Assembly (NCBI GenBank): GCA_035548515.1
Contig: DASZSW010000020.1
Coordinates: 1-47,859 of the forward strand
Origin: DASZQY01 sp035548515
GTDB taxonomy: Bacteria; Pseudomonadota; Alphaproteobacteria; Rhizobiales; Kaistiaceae
Reading direction: 5' to 3'
DNA length: 47,859 nucleotides
Below, in pieces: positions 40,814 to 47,859 of this stretch. The translations under genes were made by a program, and so were the position numbers. Each line of letters starts with the position of its first letter. Position 1 is the first letter of the stretch. Under the pieces are notes generated by a model that worked only from the letters and a program-made list of their open reading frames with translations, ran no database searches and was not told the DNA's origin.

Positions 40814-41695
40814 TCAAGGCCCGGACCAAGTCAGACGGGTGACCAGCGCACGGGCGCCAAGTCCAGCCGTCGCCAGGAAGGCGTGGACCTTGGTCAGGTC
40901 CGGCCGGTCGCGGTCGCCGAAGACCGCGGCATGGATGCCGCCGGTCGCGAAAAGCACATCGATCCCCTGCCCCACGGCGCCGCGGACATCGGTGTCGATG
41001 CCGTCGCCGATCGCCAGTACGGACGACTTTGGCACCGCGCGGCCGACGAGTTCATCGAGGCGCGCCAGCGCGGTCTCGTAGATCGGGGCGTAAGGCTTGC
41101 CGACGACGATGGTCTGGCCGTTCATCTCGCGGTAGCGCTCGGCGAGCGCGCCGGCGCACCACACCAGCCGGTTGCCGCGCTCGACGACGATGTCGGGATT
41201 GACGCACAGCATCGGCACACCGCGCTCCTGCCAATCCGCCATGCTATCCAGGTAGTCGTCGGGCGTCTCGCGCTCGTCGTCGAACAGGCCGGTGCACGAG
41301 ATCATCTCGCAGTCTTCCTCGTCGGCGAACTCGACATTGAGGCCGAAATAGATCGGCAGGTCGCGCTCGGGCCCGACGTGATGAATCCGGACGCCGGGCT
41401 TGGCGGCGAGAACGCGGCGCGCGGATTCGCCTGACGTGACGACATCGTCGTAGGCGGCACGCGGCACGCCGTAACGATCGAGCTGCTCGACGACGTCGGC
41501 CTTCGGGCGCGGAGCGTTGGTGATGAGGATGACCTTGCCGCCGGCGCGGCGGTAGAGCACCAGGGCATCAGCGGCCGCGGCGTAGGCGTTGGCCCCATCG
41601 TGGACGATACCCCACACATCGCAGAGCAGGCCGCGATAGGCCGGGGCGAGCTCGGCCAGCCCGCTGATCAGCTGAGGGATCGCCGTATTGGTCAT
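40814..41695 (-). CDS. HAD-IIA family hydrolase (TIGR01459-like)
   Basis: 293 residues. The HAD motif I is LLCDVWGIVHDGANAY, with the second motif ILITNAPRP, and motif IV-like SVLAIGDGIDTDVRGAV. The cap is NagD/4-nitrophenylphosphatase-like. The TIGR01459 group is found next to ribF in Rhizobiales, as here. A phosphatase role is expected; the substrate, possibly a riboflavin pathway phosphate, is inferred from location alone. Confidence 0.88.
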   Translation of the reverse strand: MTNTAIPQLISGLAELAPAYRGLLCDVWGIVHDGANAYAAAADALVLYRRAGGKVILITNAPRPKADVVEQLDRYGVPRAAYDDVVTSGESARRVLAAKPGVRIHHVGPERDLPIYFGLNVEFADEEDCEMISCTGLFDDERETPDDYLDSMADWQERGVPMLCVNPDIVVERGNRLVWCAGALAERYREMNGQTIVVGKPYAPIYETALARLDELVGRAVPKSSVLAIGDGIDTDVRGAVGQGIDVLFATGGIHAAVFGDRDRPDLTKVHAFLATAGLGARALVTRLTWSGP

Positions 41696-41853
41696 GGGAC
41701 CGCCCTAGGGAATCGATTCGCGCCGGTCAAGTTACACCAAGCGACGCCTCAAATCGGGACAGCGCGCGGTGCACCGCAATACGGTTTCTTTACCGTGAGC
41801 GGCGACAGTCGAAGCTCGTCTGCGGATATTCCAGCCCTGGAGCGGGGTCGCTC

Positions 41854-43206
41854 ATGGCTTCTGTCAGCGGCCGGGCAACGCACGCGTCGTCCGGCCAGAT
41901 CAACGTCGTCGTGCTCGATGCGGACGCAGCGCAGCGCCGCAGCCTGGTTGGCATGATCGACACCCGCGGGCACGGCCGGTTCAGCGTCACGCCCTGCGCC
42001 ACGGCCGCGGAGGCGCGTGCCGCGGTGCGCGGTGCGCCTGGCGCGATCGTGATCGCGGATCTCGATACGATCGGCGGAACTGCACGCCTCGGTGAACTCG
42101 AGGCGCATACCATCGCTACCAGCGCCAACGGGTCGCTGTCCGTCGCGGTCGACGCGATGCGACGCGGGGCACGCGATTTCCTCGCCAAGCCGATCGGCGC
42201 GAAGGTGCTGATCGAGCGGCTGGAAGCGACGTTGGGCGCGGCGCCGATTGCACCTCTGCGACCGCCGCCCTCATCGGATGGCGCCCAGTTCGCGGGGTTC
42301 GTCGGGCGATCGCCGCAGATGCTGGCGGTGTATGACCGCATCCGGCGCATCGCGCCGTCGCGCGCTCCCGTGTTCATCACGGGCGAAACGGGCACCGGCA
42401 AGGAACTGGCGGCAGAAGCGGTGCACGCGGAGGCCTCGCCTGCCGAGCGCCCGTTCGTTGCGATCAACTGCAGCGCCATCCCGCGCGACCTGATGGAAAG
42501 CGAGATATTCGGCCATGTTCGCGGCGCCTTCACCGGAGCCACCGAAACGCGTGCCGGTGCCGCCGAGCTAGCCCACGGCGGGACGTTGTTCCTCGACGAG
42601 CTCGCCGAGATGGACAGCAGCCTGCAGGCGAAATTGTTGCGCTTCGTGCAGAGCGGCACGTTCCGCCGCGTCGGCGGCAGCGAGACGATGCGCGTCGATG
42701 TCCGCATCATCTCGGCGACCAACCGCGATCCTGCCGATGAGATCGCCGCCGGCAGACTGCGTGCCGATCTGTTCTACCGGCTGAACGTGCTGCCCGTGCA
42801 TATGGCGCCGCTCCGCGACCGGCTTGATGACATCGGTCCGCTGGCGACGCTCTTCCTCGCACGATTTGCGGCGGAGGAGCGCCGCGGCTTTACGCGTTTC
42901 GACGGAGATGCGCTGCATGCGATGCAGTCGTATCGCTGGCCGGGCAACGTGCGCGAACTTGCCAATGCCATCCGCCACGCGGTGGTCATGCACGACGGCA
43001 ACGCGATCACAGCGGCGATGCTTCCCGAAGACGTGCGCGCCCAGCCGGCGACGACGACGCCCGAGACCTATGCCGCCCGCGAGCGAGCCTTCATCGAAGC
43101 CACTCTGGCCGCCTGCGAGGGCAGCGTTGCCCGCGCGGCTGCGCGGCTCGGCATCAGCCCGTCGACGATCTATCGCAAGGCGGAAACCTGGCGCACCGGC
43201 GGGTGA
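41854..43206 (+). CDS. sigma-54-dependent activator with shortened receiver-like domain
   Basis: 450 residues. The AAA+ activator domain (about 145-370) has Walker A GETGTGKE at 177-184, the sigma-54 contact loop GAFTGA at 224-229, Walker B GGTLFLDE at 242-249, and the arginine finger region RADLFYRLNVLPVHM. A Fis-type helix-turn-helix ends it (ARAAARLGISPSTIYRKAE, about 425-443). The N-terminus (15-125) resembles a receiver, with acidic D22/D24, D69 and the K112 of FLAKPIG, but is about seven residues shorter than usual between D69 and the SANGS segment. Phosphorylation is therefore doubtful. No histidine kinase gene is adjacent. A candidate -24/-12 promoter follows the gene. Confidence 0.92.
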   Translation: MASVSGRATHASSGQINVVVLDADAAQRRSLVGMIDTRGHGRFSVTPCATAAEARAAVRGAPGAIVIADLDTIGGTARLGELEAHTIATSANGSLSVAVDAMRRGARDFLAKPIGAKVLIERLEATLGAAPIAPLRPPPSSDGAQFAGFVGRSPQMLAVYDRIRRIAPSRAPVFITGETGTGKELAAEAVHAEASPAERPFVAINCSAIPRDLMESEIFGHVRGAFTGATETRAGAAELAHGGTLFLDELAEMDSSLQAKLLRFVQSGTFRRVGGSETMRVDVRIISATNRDPADEIAAGRLRADLFYRLNVLPVHMAPLRDRLDDIGPLATLFLARFAAEERRGFTRFDGDALHAMQSYRWPGNVRELANAIRHAVVMHDGNAITAAMLPEDVRAQPATTTPETYAARERAFIEATLAACEGSVARAAARLGISPSTIYRKAETWRTGG

Positions 43207-43220
43207 GGTAACCGCTGGCG

Positions 43221-43236
43221 TTGCACACTACTTGCA
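43221..43236 (+). promoter_or_regulatory. candidate sigma-54 (-24/-12) promoter
   Basis: TTGCAC-ACTAC-TTGCA against the consensus TGGCAC-N5-TTGCW: correct spacing and one mismatch, which unfortunately falls on the first of the two -24/-25 guanines. It lies 53 bases before the ATG of the secreted protein gene and 15 bases after the stop of the sigma-54 activator. Transcription would start near 43247. Confidence 0.45.
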
Positions 43237-43288
43237 TCTAGCCCGGCAAGAACCGATCATTGCGGCTCTGGCCTCGGGGGCTTGGAAG

Positions 43289-43876
43289 ATGGCGTTACGG
43301 AGTTTCGCGCACAGCCGCACGCGCATCGCATTGGTTGCGGTGGCCTTGATATCGGCGGTGCCGGCGTGGGCCGGCCCGATTGAGGACAACGCTGCGGACG
43401 CGGATGCGCGGATCGCCTCCGGCGACGGCGGCGGAGCGGTTGCCGCCTTCGATGCCGCAGCGGCCGCTTTTTTCGATGCGGTCCCCCTCACCTTCCGCGT
43501 TGCGACATTTGCCGATGATGTTGCCGGCTTCGGCAAGTACACGCCGCATGCCGGCGCATACCATGCGGGAGAGACGGCGACGGTTTACCTCGAGCCGGTG
43601 GGCTACGGCTTCACGCGGGACGGCGACGATTTCCGCGTCAGCTATGGGACTGGATTGGAGATCCGCACGCCCGGTGGCCTGATCCTGGGCAAGACCGACG
43701 ACTTCGGCGCGCTGACCTGGACCGGCCGCGCGCGCAGCTACGAGGTGCAGGCGGCGGTCAGCGTCACTCTGCCGACCGCGCTGAAGCCCGGCGACTACGA
43801 ACTGCTGCTGACGCTGAAGGACGAGGCGTCGTCCAAGAGCGCGACCGCGACGTTGCCCTTCACGATCGCCGAGTAG
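43289..43876 (+). CDS. secreted protein of unknown function
   Basis: 195 residues. Signal peptide with a basic N-terminus (MALRSFAHSRTRIALV) and a cleavage site after AWA. The mature part starts with an acidic/Ala-rich helix (GPIEDNAADADARIASGDGG) and continues as a beta-rich domain with FGKYTPHAGAYHAGETATVYL, EPVGYGFTRDGDDF and the ending TLKDEASSKSATATLPFTI. I recall similar secreted Rhizobiales proteins without a named family. ATG 43289 is preceded by GGAAG, quite close. It is convergent with the TadG-like gene, seven bases apart, and may be controlled by the preceding activator. Confidence 0.8.
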   Translation: MALRSFAHSRTRIALVAVALISAVPAWAGPIEDNAADADARIASGDGGGAVAAFDAAAAAFFDAVPLTFRVATFADDVAGFGKYTPHAGAYHAGETATVYLEPVGYGFTRDGDDFRVSYGTGLEIRTPGGLILGKTDDFGALTWTGRARSYEVQAAVSVTLPTALKPGDYELLLTLKDEASSKSATATLPFTIAE

Positions 43877-43883
43877 CGCGGCG

Positions 43884-46676
43884 CTACTGCGACAGGCGGA
43901 GCAGCGAGATGCTATCGCCGATTGCGGTGAACGCAGCGGTGAGGTCACTCTCGTTCTGCGCGTCGTAGTACATGTTCGTCTGGGTCGCGCAGTTCTGCAG
44001 CAACGCTTTGGTCGTCGCCGGATCGCTGGCCGTCGTCGAGTTGATCTCGAAGCCGACGGTGTAAACCCGGATGTTCGCTGCTTTCGCCGCGGTGCAGGCA
44101 GCGGCCAAGCGCGCGTTGAGCTTGTCCATGATCGGCTGCGATGTGTTCGCGGTCGTGCCGAGGTGGTTCTCGGCGATATAGCCCCAGGCGCCGTAGGCGG
44201 ACTTCACGAACTTGCCCGCGGCAGTCGAACTCGTGGAAGGATCCTGGTCGGCCTGAAGGTAGGGGTTGTACGTGTTCTCACCGTCGGTCATCAGGACGAT
44301 GATCTTCTGGTTTTCGGTATCGGTAGATGCGCGACCGTCGGTGAAGGGGGCGCCGGGCGACAGCACGCGCCAAGCCCACATCAGTCCGCCGGTGATGTTG
44401 GTGTAGCCGTTCGCCTGCATCGCTGTTATGGCGGTCGAGATGGTGTTCTGGCTGGTCGTCAGCGGCGTGATCGCCGTCGTGGAGCAGCCGAAATTGGGGC
44501 CGAAGGAGCCCACGCCGCTGAGGTTGGCGACCGTGATGCTGGCGACGGTGCCCTTGTTTGTCGTGGTCCCATACTTGCAAAGCTCCGAACCCGTGACGCT
44601 CTTTCCGCCGAAGGCCTGCTTCTCCGTCCGGCCGGATACCCCGCCGCTGCAATCGCCGTTGGCGCACGTATAGCTCAGCGCATTCGTGTAGTAGGAGTGC
44701 GTGCCGGACTGGCCGCTGCCACCGGCAAGCAGCTTGACGAAGCTCAATGTCCCGCTGGACGAACCGGTCACGTTGATGCCGGTCCCGCCAGACGTCGTCG
44801 CCAGGTTGAACGTGTTCGTCGTCTTGTTGACCACGTAGTAGACGGTCGCACCCGACAGCGGTGAGGGCAGCGAGCCCGTTGAATCGACGGCGATGGCGTC
44901 GCCGTTCGACAGGCCGTGGTTGCTTGACGTGAAGATCGAGGCAGCCCCGTTGACGACATAGCTGTGGGTGCCGGAGCCGGCGCTGGTTGTCTTTTGCAGG
45001 ACGACGTAGCTGAGCGTTCCGCTGCCGCCGCTCAGGCTGACGGCAGTGCCGTTGGTCGTGGTGGAGACCTTGAAGGTGTTCGTCGCCGGATTGGAAAGGA
45101 CGTAGTACGTGGTGTTCGCGCTCAGCGGACTGGGCAGCGTGTTGGTTGTCTTGAACGCAAGTGCGGTGCCCGCACTCAGCCCGTGGCCGTTGCGGGTAAT
45201 CGTGCTGCCCGAGAATGTCACCGTGGAACCGCTGCTGGCTGTCGTCACGGTGAACGTGCTCGTGCTGGGAACGGTCGCGACGTAGTAGGTCGTGCTGTTC
45301 GAAAGGCTGCCAGGCAGTGTACCGGTCGTCGACAGCGTGAGCTGCGTGCCGATGGTCAGGCCGTGGCTCGTGTCGGTGAATACCGCGGGCGTGGCGTTGG
45401 AGATCGTCACCGTCTGCCAGTCCGCACTGACAGTGAAGTTGGTGCCCGTCGTCGTCGCAGCGACGCGGAACGCGCTCGAAGTCAGGCCGGCCGGACTGAC
45501 GTAGTAAGTGCTTCCCGCGGTGATGCCCGAGGGCAGCGAGCCGGTCGTGCCGAAGATCAGGGCGGTGTCCGCGGTGAGACCATGGCTCGTCTTGTTGAAG
45601 ACGGCCGGTGTGGCGGCGGTGATGGAGCTCAACGTGTTGGTGATGGTGCCGCACGTCGTCGCATCGCCGGCATCCGGCAAGTAGTTGTTGTAGGTTTGGC
45701 TGCCGGTCGGCGTGCCGTTGTAGCGGCGCGTAGAGCTGCTGCTGCCGATGTAGTCGCAGCTGCTGGTGCTGCAGTTCCAGTTGTCCGGCTCGTCAGGCGC
45801 CACCATGGGCTCGAACAGCGTCTTCGCTTCCTCGGCGGTCGGATTGGTCGAGCTCGTGGGAGCATCGTCGCTGACGTCATAGGGAGCGGGACGTTCCTCG
45901 ACACAACCGGCCCACGAGATCGCGTTACCGCTGCTGTCCTTGAGGGTGGAGAAAAGCGAATACGGATTGAAGCTGGCCGCCGCCGTGTTGCCCGAGCCAA
46001 GCAGCGCGGAGTCCTTCATCGAGTCGGCGGCGTATGTCCCCTTCCCGGCCGTATCGACCCAGCCGTTAGCAAGGGCGGTCGAAGCACCGATGTTGACGGC
46101 ACCACCGAACGGCACGACCGCGATCTTCACCGGATCAGGCTTGGTGCTCGTCGAGGCGAGGCCCCACAGCGTGGTGGCGAGATCCGAGGCAGCGGTCTTT
46201 AGCGTCGAGATCTTGGTCGACGGCAGTGTCATCGACGTCGAGTTGTCGAGCGCGAAGGCGACCTCGAGGGTGCCCATCCCCTGCGTGGTCTGGGCGGTGA
46301 GGTTGAAAACGAACTCGCGGACGCCGATGAGCCCAAGGAAATACGTCGGGACATGTAGCTGCGTGGTCAGCGTCAGCGTCGGCTGGTTGTTGGTGATGGT
46401 CGGCGTCATGGTCGGTTTGATGTCGACCTTGCCGCCAACATTGGTGGTGTAGAAGTTCTGCGCCTCGGTCTTGACCTTGTCGTCGGTCCATGCGCCGAGC
46501 CTCTTGCCGGCGGCGAGCGCGGCAGCGTCGAGGGCGTCCTGGATAACGGTGCGCTGGCGGAAGGCGCGCGAGAAATCGATCGCCGCGCCGGTCGCGATCA
46601 ACATGGGCACCAGCGTAATGGCGAAAATCGGCGCCACCGATGCGCGCCTGTCGCGCAGAAATTGGATCCACATCAT
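43884..46676 (-). CDS. TadG-like von Willebrand A protein with inserted phage tail-like repeats
   Basis: 930 residues from ATG 46676 (first of two adjacent ATGs, GAGG about eight bases before). The N-terminus has the TadE/TadG-type segment MWIQFLRDRRASVAPIFAI, a transmembrane helix and FSRAFRQRTVIQDALDAAAL. The VWA domain begins near residue 135 with MIDAS motif DNSTS (144-148) and resumes after residue 670 with LMTDGENTYNP and RVYTVGFEI. Between the two parts, about residues 352-650, lie four diverged repeats with HGL, T-TG-LP and TYYV motifs, resembling repeats of phage tail and neck proteins. The flanking VWA part keeps the cysteines and YNNYLPD stretch of ordinary TadG proteins. No other tad genes are in the window. 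Likely an envelope protein, possibly adhesive; the role is inference. Confidence 0.85.
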   Translation of the reverse strand: MMWIQFLRDRRASVAPIFAITLVPMLIATGAAIDFSRAFRQRTVIQDALDAAALAAGKRLGAWTDDKVKTEAQNFYTTNVGGKVDIKPTMTPTITNNQPTLTLTTQLHVPTYFLGLIGVREFVFNLTAQTTQGMGTLEVAFALDNSTSMTLPSTKISTLKTAASDLATTLWGLASTSTKPDPVKIAVVPFGGAVNIGASTALANGWVDTAGKGTYAADSMKDSALLGSGNTAAASFNPYSLFSTLKDSSGNAISWAGCVEERPAPYDVSDDAPTSSTNPTAEEAKTLFEPMVAPDEPDNWNCSTSSCDYIGSSSSTRRYNGTPTGSQTYNNYLPDAGDATTCGTITNTLSSITAATPAVFNKTSHGLTADTALIFGTTGSLPSGITAGSTYYVSPAGLTSSAFRVAATTTGTNFTVSADWQTVTISNATPAVFTDTSHGLTIGTQLTLSTTGTLPGSLSNSTTYYVATVPSTSTFTVTTASSGSTVTFSGSTITRNGHGLSAGTALAFKTTNTLPSPLSANTTYYVLSNPATNTFKVSTTTNGTAVSLSGGSGTLSYVVLQKTTSAGSGTHSYVVNGAASIFTSSNHGLSNGDAIAVDSTGSLPSPLSGATVYYVVNKTTNTFNLATTSGGTGINVTGSSSGTLSFVKLLAGGSGQSGTHSYYTNALSYTCANGDCSGGVSGRTEKQAFGGKSVTGSELCKYGTTTNKGTVASITVANLSGVGSFGPNFGCSTTAITPLTTSQNTISTAITAMQANGYTNITGGLMWAWRVLSPGAPFTDGRASTDTENQKIIVLMTDGENTYNPYLQADQDPSTSSTAAGKFVKSAYGAWGYIAENHLGTTANTSQPIMDKLNARLAAACTAAKAANIRVYTVGFEINSTTASDPATTKALLQNCATQTNMYYDAQNESDLTAAFTAIGDSISLLRLSQ
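44730..45623 (-). repeat. array of four diverged HGL/TTG-LP/TYYV protein repeats
   Basis: Coding repeats inside the TadG-like gene. HGL motifs fall at about 45582, 45363, 45183 and 44916, so spacing is about 73, 60 and 89 residues. Repeats 3 and 4 share the extra tail GTLSYVV/GTLSFVK with SGTHSY. The DNA copies are too diverged to recombine readily, so this looks like an old, selected array rather than a recent expansion. Confidence 0.7.
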
Positions 46677-46762
46677 GGCCGTTGCCTCAGCGCGCCGCCC
46701 AGCTCGCAAAATCGGCGGAAATCGTAGGGTGGCCGCATTGACACCGCGTTAATTCACGAGGT

Positions 46763-46788
46763 CGAAAACCCAGGATTGTCAGGGTTTC
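46763..46788. other. inverted repeat between the TadG-like gene and groES
   Basis: CGAAAACCC-N9-GGGTTTCG, with one extra base in the left arm. It lies in the 293-base intergenic region upstream of the divergent TadG-like gene. It is a possible operator, but nothing identifies a binding protein. Confidence 0.3.
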
Positions 46789-46840
46789 GTTCACCACGAC
46801 GACCGGGGACAAAAGGTGTCACGGCAGGCCGTGTGGCGGC

Positions 46841-46869
46841 TTGACTCGGGCGGTGTGCGTCCCTAAATC
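46841..46869 (+). promoter_or_regulatory. groESL promoter
   Basis: TTGACT (46841-46846) and TAAATC (46864-46869) are separated by 17 bases. The preceding C gives CTTGAC, also compatible with an RpoH-type -35. The start of transcription would fall near 46876, immediately before the CIRCE operator. Confidence 0.7.
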
Positions 46870-46879
46870 CGCGCCAGCT

Positions 46880-46906
46880 TTGGCACTCGGTAACCCTGAG
46901 TGCTAA
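46880..46906 (+). promoter_or_regulatory. CIRCE operator (HrcA-binding site)
   Basis: TTGGCACTC-N9-GAGTGCTAA, against the consensus TTAGCACTC-N9-GAGTGCTAA; one mismatch in the left arm. It lies 63 bases upstream of groES and just downstream of the promoter, so HrcA repression of groESL is expected in this organism. hrcA itself is not in the window. Confidence 0.95.
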
Positions 46907-46969
46907 CAGCCGAGGGACGTCCGGCGCTTTGATCGCGGCCGGCAAACGATCAACGAGGAAGCAAAACCC

Positions 46970-47284
46970 ATGAAATTCCGCCCCCTTCACGACCGCGTGG
47001 TCGTTCGCCGGGTCGAGTCTGAGGAAAAGACCGCCGGCGGCATCATCATTCCCGACACCGCCAAGGAGAAGCCCCAGGAGGGCGAAGTCGTCGCCGTAGG
47101 CCCGGGCGCCCGCGACGAGGCCGGCAAGCTGGTCACGCTCGACGTCAAGGCCGGCGACCGCATCCTGTTCGGCAAGTGGTCGGGCACCGAGGTCAAGATC
47201 GACGGCGAAGAGCTCCTGATCATGAAGGAGTCCGACGTCATGGGGATCATCGAGGGCAAGGCGTCCGGTCGCAAGGCCGCCTAA
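46970..47284 (+). CDS. groES: co-chaperonin GroES
   Basis: 104 residues. FRPLHDRVVVRRVESEEKTAG with the mobile loop GGIIIPDTAKEKPQEG, and the roof-loop segment, are typical. The heptameric lid of the GroEL chaperonin. ATG 46970 follows GAGGAAGC by about eight bases. groEL follows after 45 bases in the same transcript, which carries a CIRCE operator at 46880-46906. Confidence 0.98.
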   Translation: MKFRPLHDRVVVRRVESEEKTAGGIIIPDTAKEKPQEGEVVAVGPGARDEAGKLVTLDVKAGDRILFGKWSGTEVKIDGEELLIMKESDVMGIIEGKASGRKAA

Positions 47285-47329
47285 GGCTCCCATCCCACCC
47301 CAAAAGTTACGAGGAAGGAACACAAGACA

Positions 47330-47859
<530 letters not shown>

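Noticed and set aside
43214..43235. Alternative -24/-12 match using TGGCG at 43215-43219 with TTGC at 43232-43235
   Set aside because: Spacing between the two elements is five bases too long; the overlapping TTGCAC-N5-TTGCA has the correct spacing.
43884..46676. Prophage remnant explaining the phage-like repeats
   Set aside because: No phage genes, integrase or att-like repeats flank the gene; the repeats are in frame inside one protein with conserved VWA ends.

Overview
This is a GC-rich stretch of a chromosome from an alphaproteobacterium, most likely Hyphomicrobiales/Rhizobiales. The evidence is family content: an IalB-like protein, an RT0821-like lipoprotein beside pdxH and a DnaJ-like gene, and DUF2093, DUF4170 and DUF6101 proteins, plus a mutL-DUF2093 / lpxK-waaA-DUF374-DUF4170-tldE block. 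Genes are densely packed on both strands with many 4-8 base overlaps. I see no rRNA, tRNA, CRISPR array, transposase or prophage. Most of the window is core metabolism; the unusual material is in details of particular genes and in short palindromic repeats.

Layout. 1-1368 (minus): ctaC and the start of ctaD, the aa3-type cytochrome oxidase. 1.7-9.5 kb: an IalB-like protein, a palindromic-repeat cluster with a small GIY-YIG nuclease, TldD, a KefB/C-type antiporter, pdxH, an RT0821-like lipoprotein, a CbpA-like J-protein and a Sua5-type TsaC. 9.7-19.4 kb (plus): enoyl-CoA hydratase, HDAC-like deacetylase, xseB, pirin, dxs, then MFS transporter, PCu(A)C, SCO1 and a 47-residue membrane protein, then tlyA and a TrmA/RumA-type methyltransferase. 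The MFS-PCuAC-SCO-small protein part forms a copper-delivery cassette lying between dxs and tlyA. 19.4-24.1 kb: a flippase-like membrane protein converging on ribBA, aroC, a histidine phosphatase and fabI. 24.3-31.4 kb: a secreted Yx(FWY)xxD protein, an FAD-linked dehydrogenase, DUF6101, ubiA (minus), purD, mutL and DUF2093. 31.4-38.5 kb (minus): lpxK, waaA, two DUF374 acyltransferase-like paralogues, DUF4170, tldE/pmbA, rsmD and an RluB-type pseudouridine synthase. 38.6-47.9 kb: tadA, a lipoprotein, ribF and a HAD phosphatase, a sigma-54 activator followed by a secreted protein, a very large TadG-like von Willebrand A protein, and groES-groEL with a CIRCE operator.

How the genes connect. PCu(A)C and SCO are the factors that metallate the CuA centre of CtaC, and the CtaC encoded here has an expanded CuA loop. 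LpxK, WaaA and the DUF374 proteins point to lipid A/Kdo assembly. RibBA and RibF belong to flavin synthesis, although the RibA half of RibBA lacks its zinc cysteines. TldD and TldE, the two halves of one peptidase, are both present but about 31 kb apart.

Best candidates for something new: (1) the TadG-like VWA protein (43884-46676), whose VWA domain is interrupted by about 300 residues of phage tail-like 'HGL...TTG.LP...TYYV' repeats; (2) the ten-residue insertion in the CuA loop of CtaC; (3) the palindromic repeats that abut and supply the start codon of a GIY-YIG nuclease gene; (4) a sigma-54 activator with a shortened receiver domain, followed by a near-consensus -24/-12 promoter in front of a secreted protein; (5) the copper cassette with its small membrane protein; (6) a ribF gene whose conserved N-terminus has no ATG/GTG/TTG start. 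Starts, families and motifs were read by eye; no database search was run.
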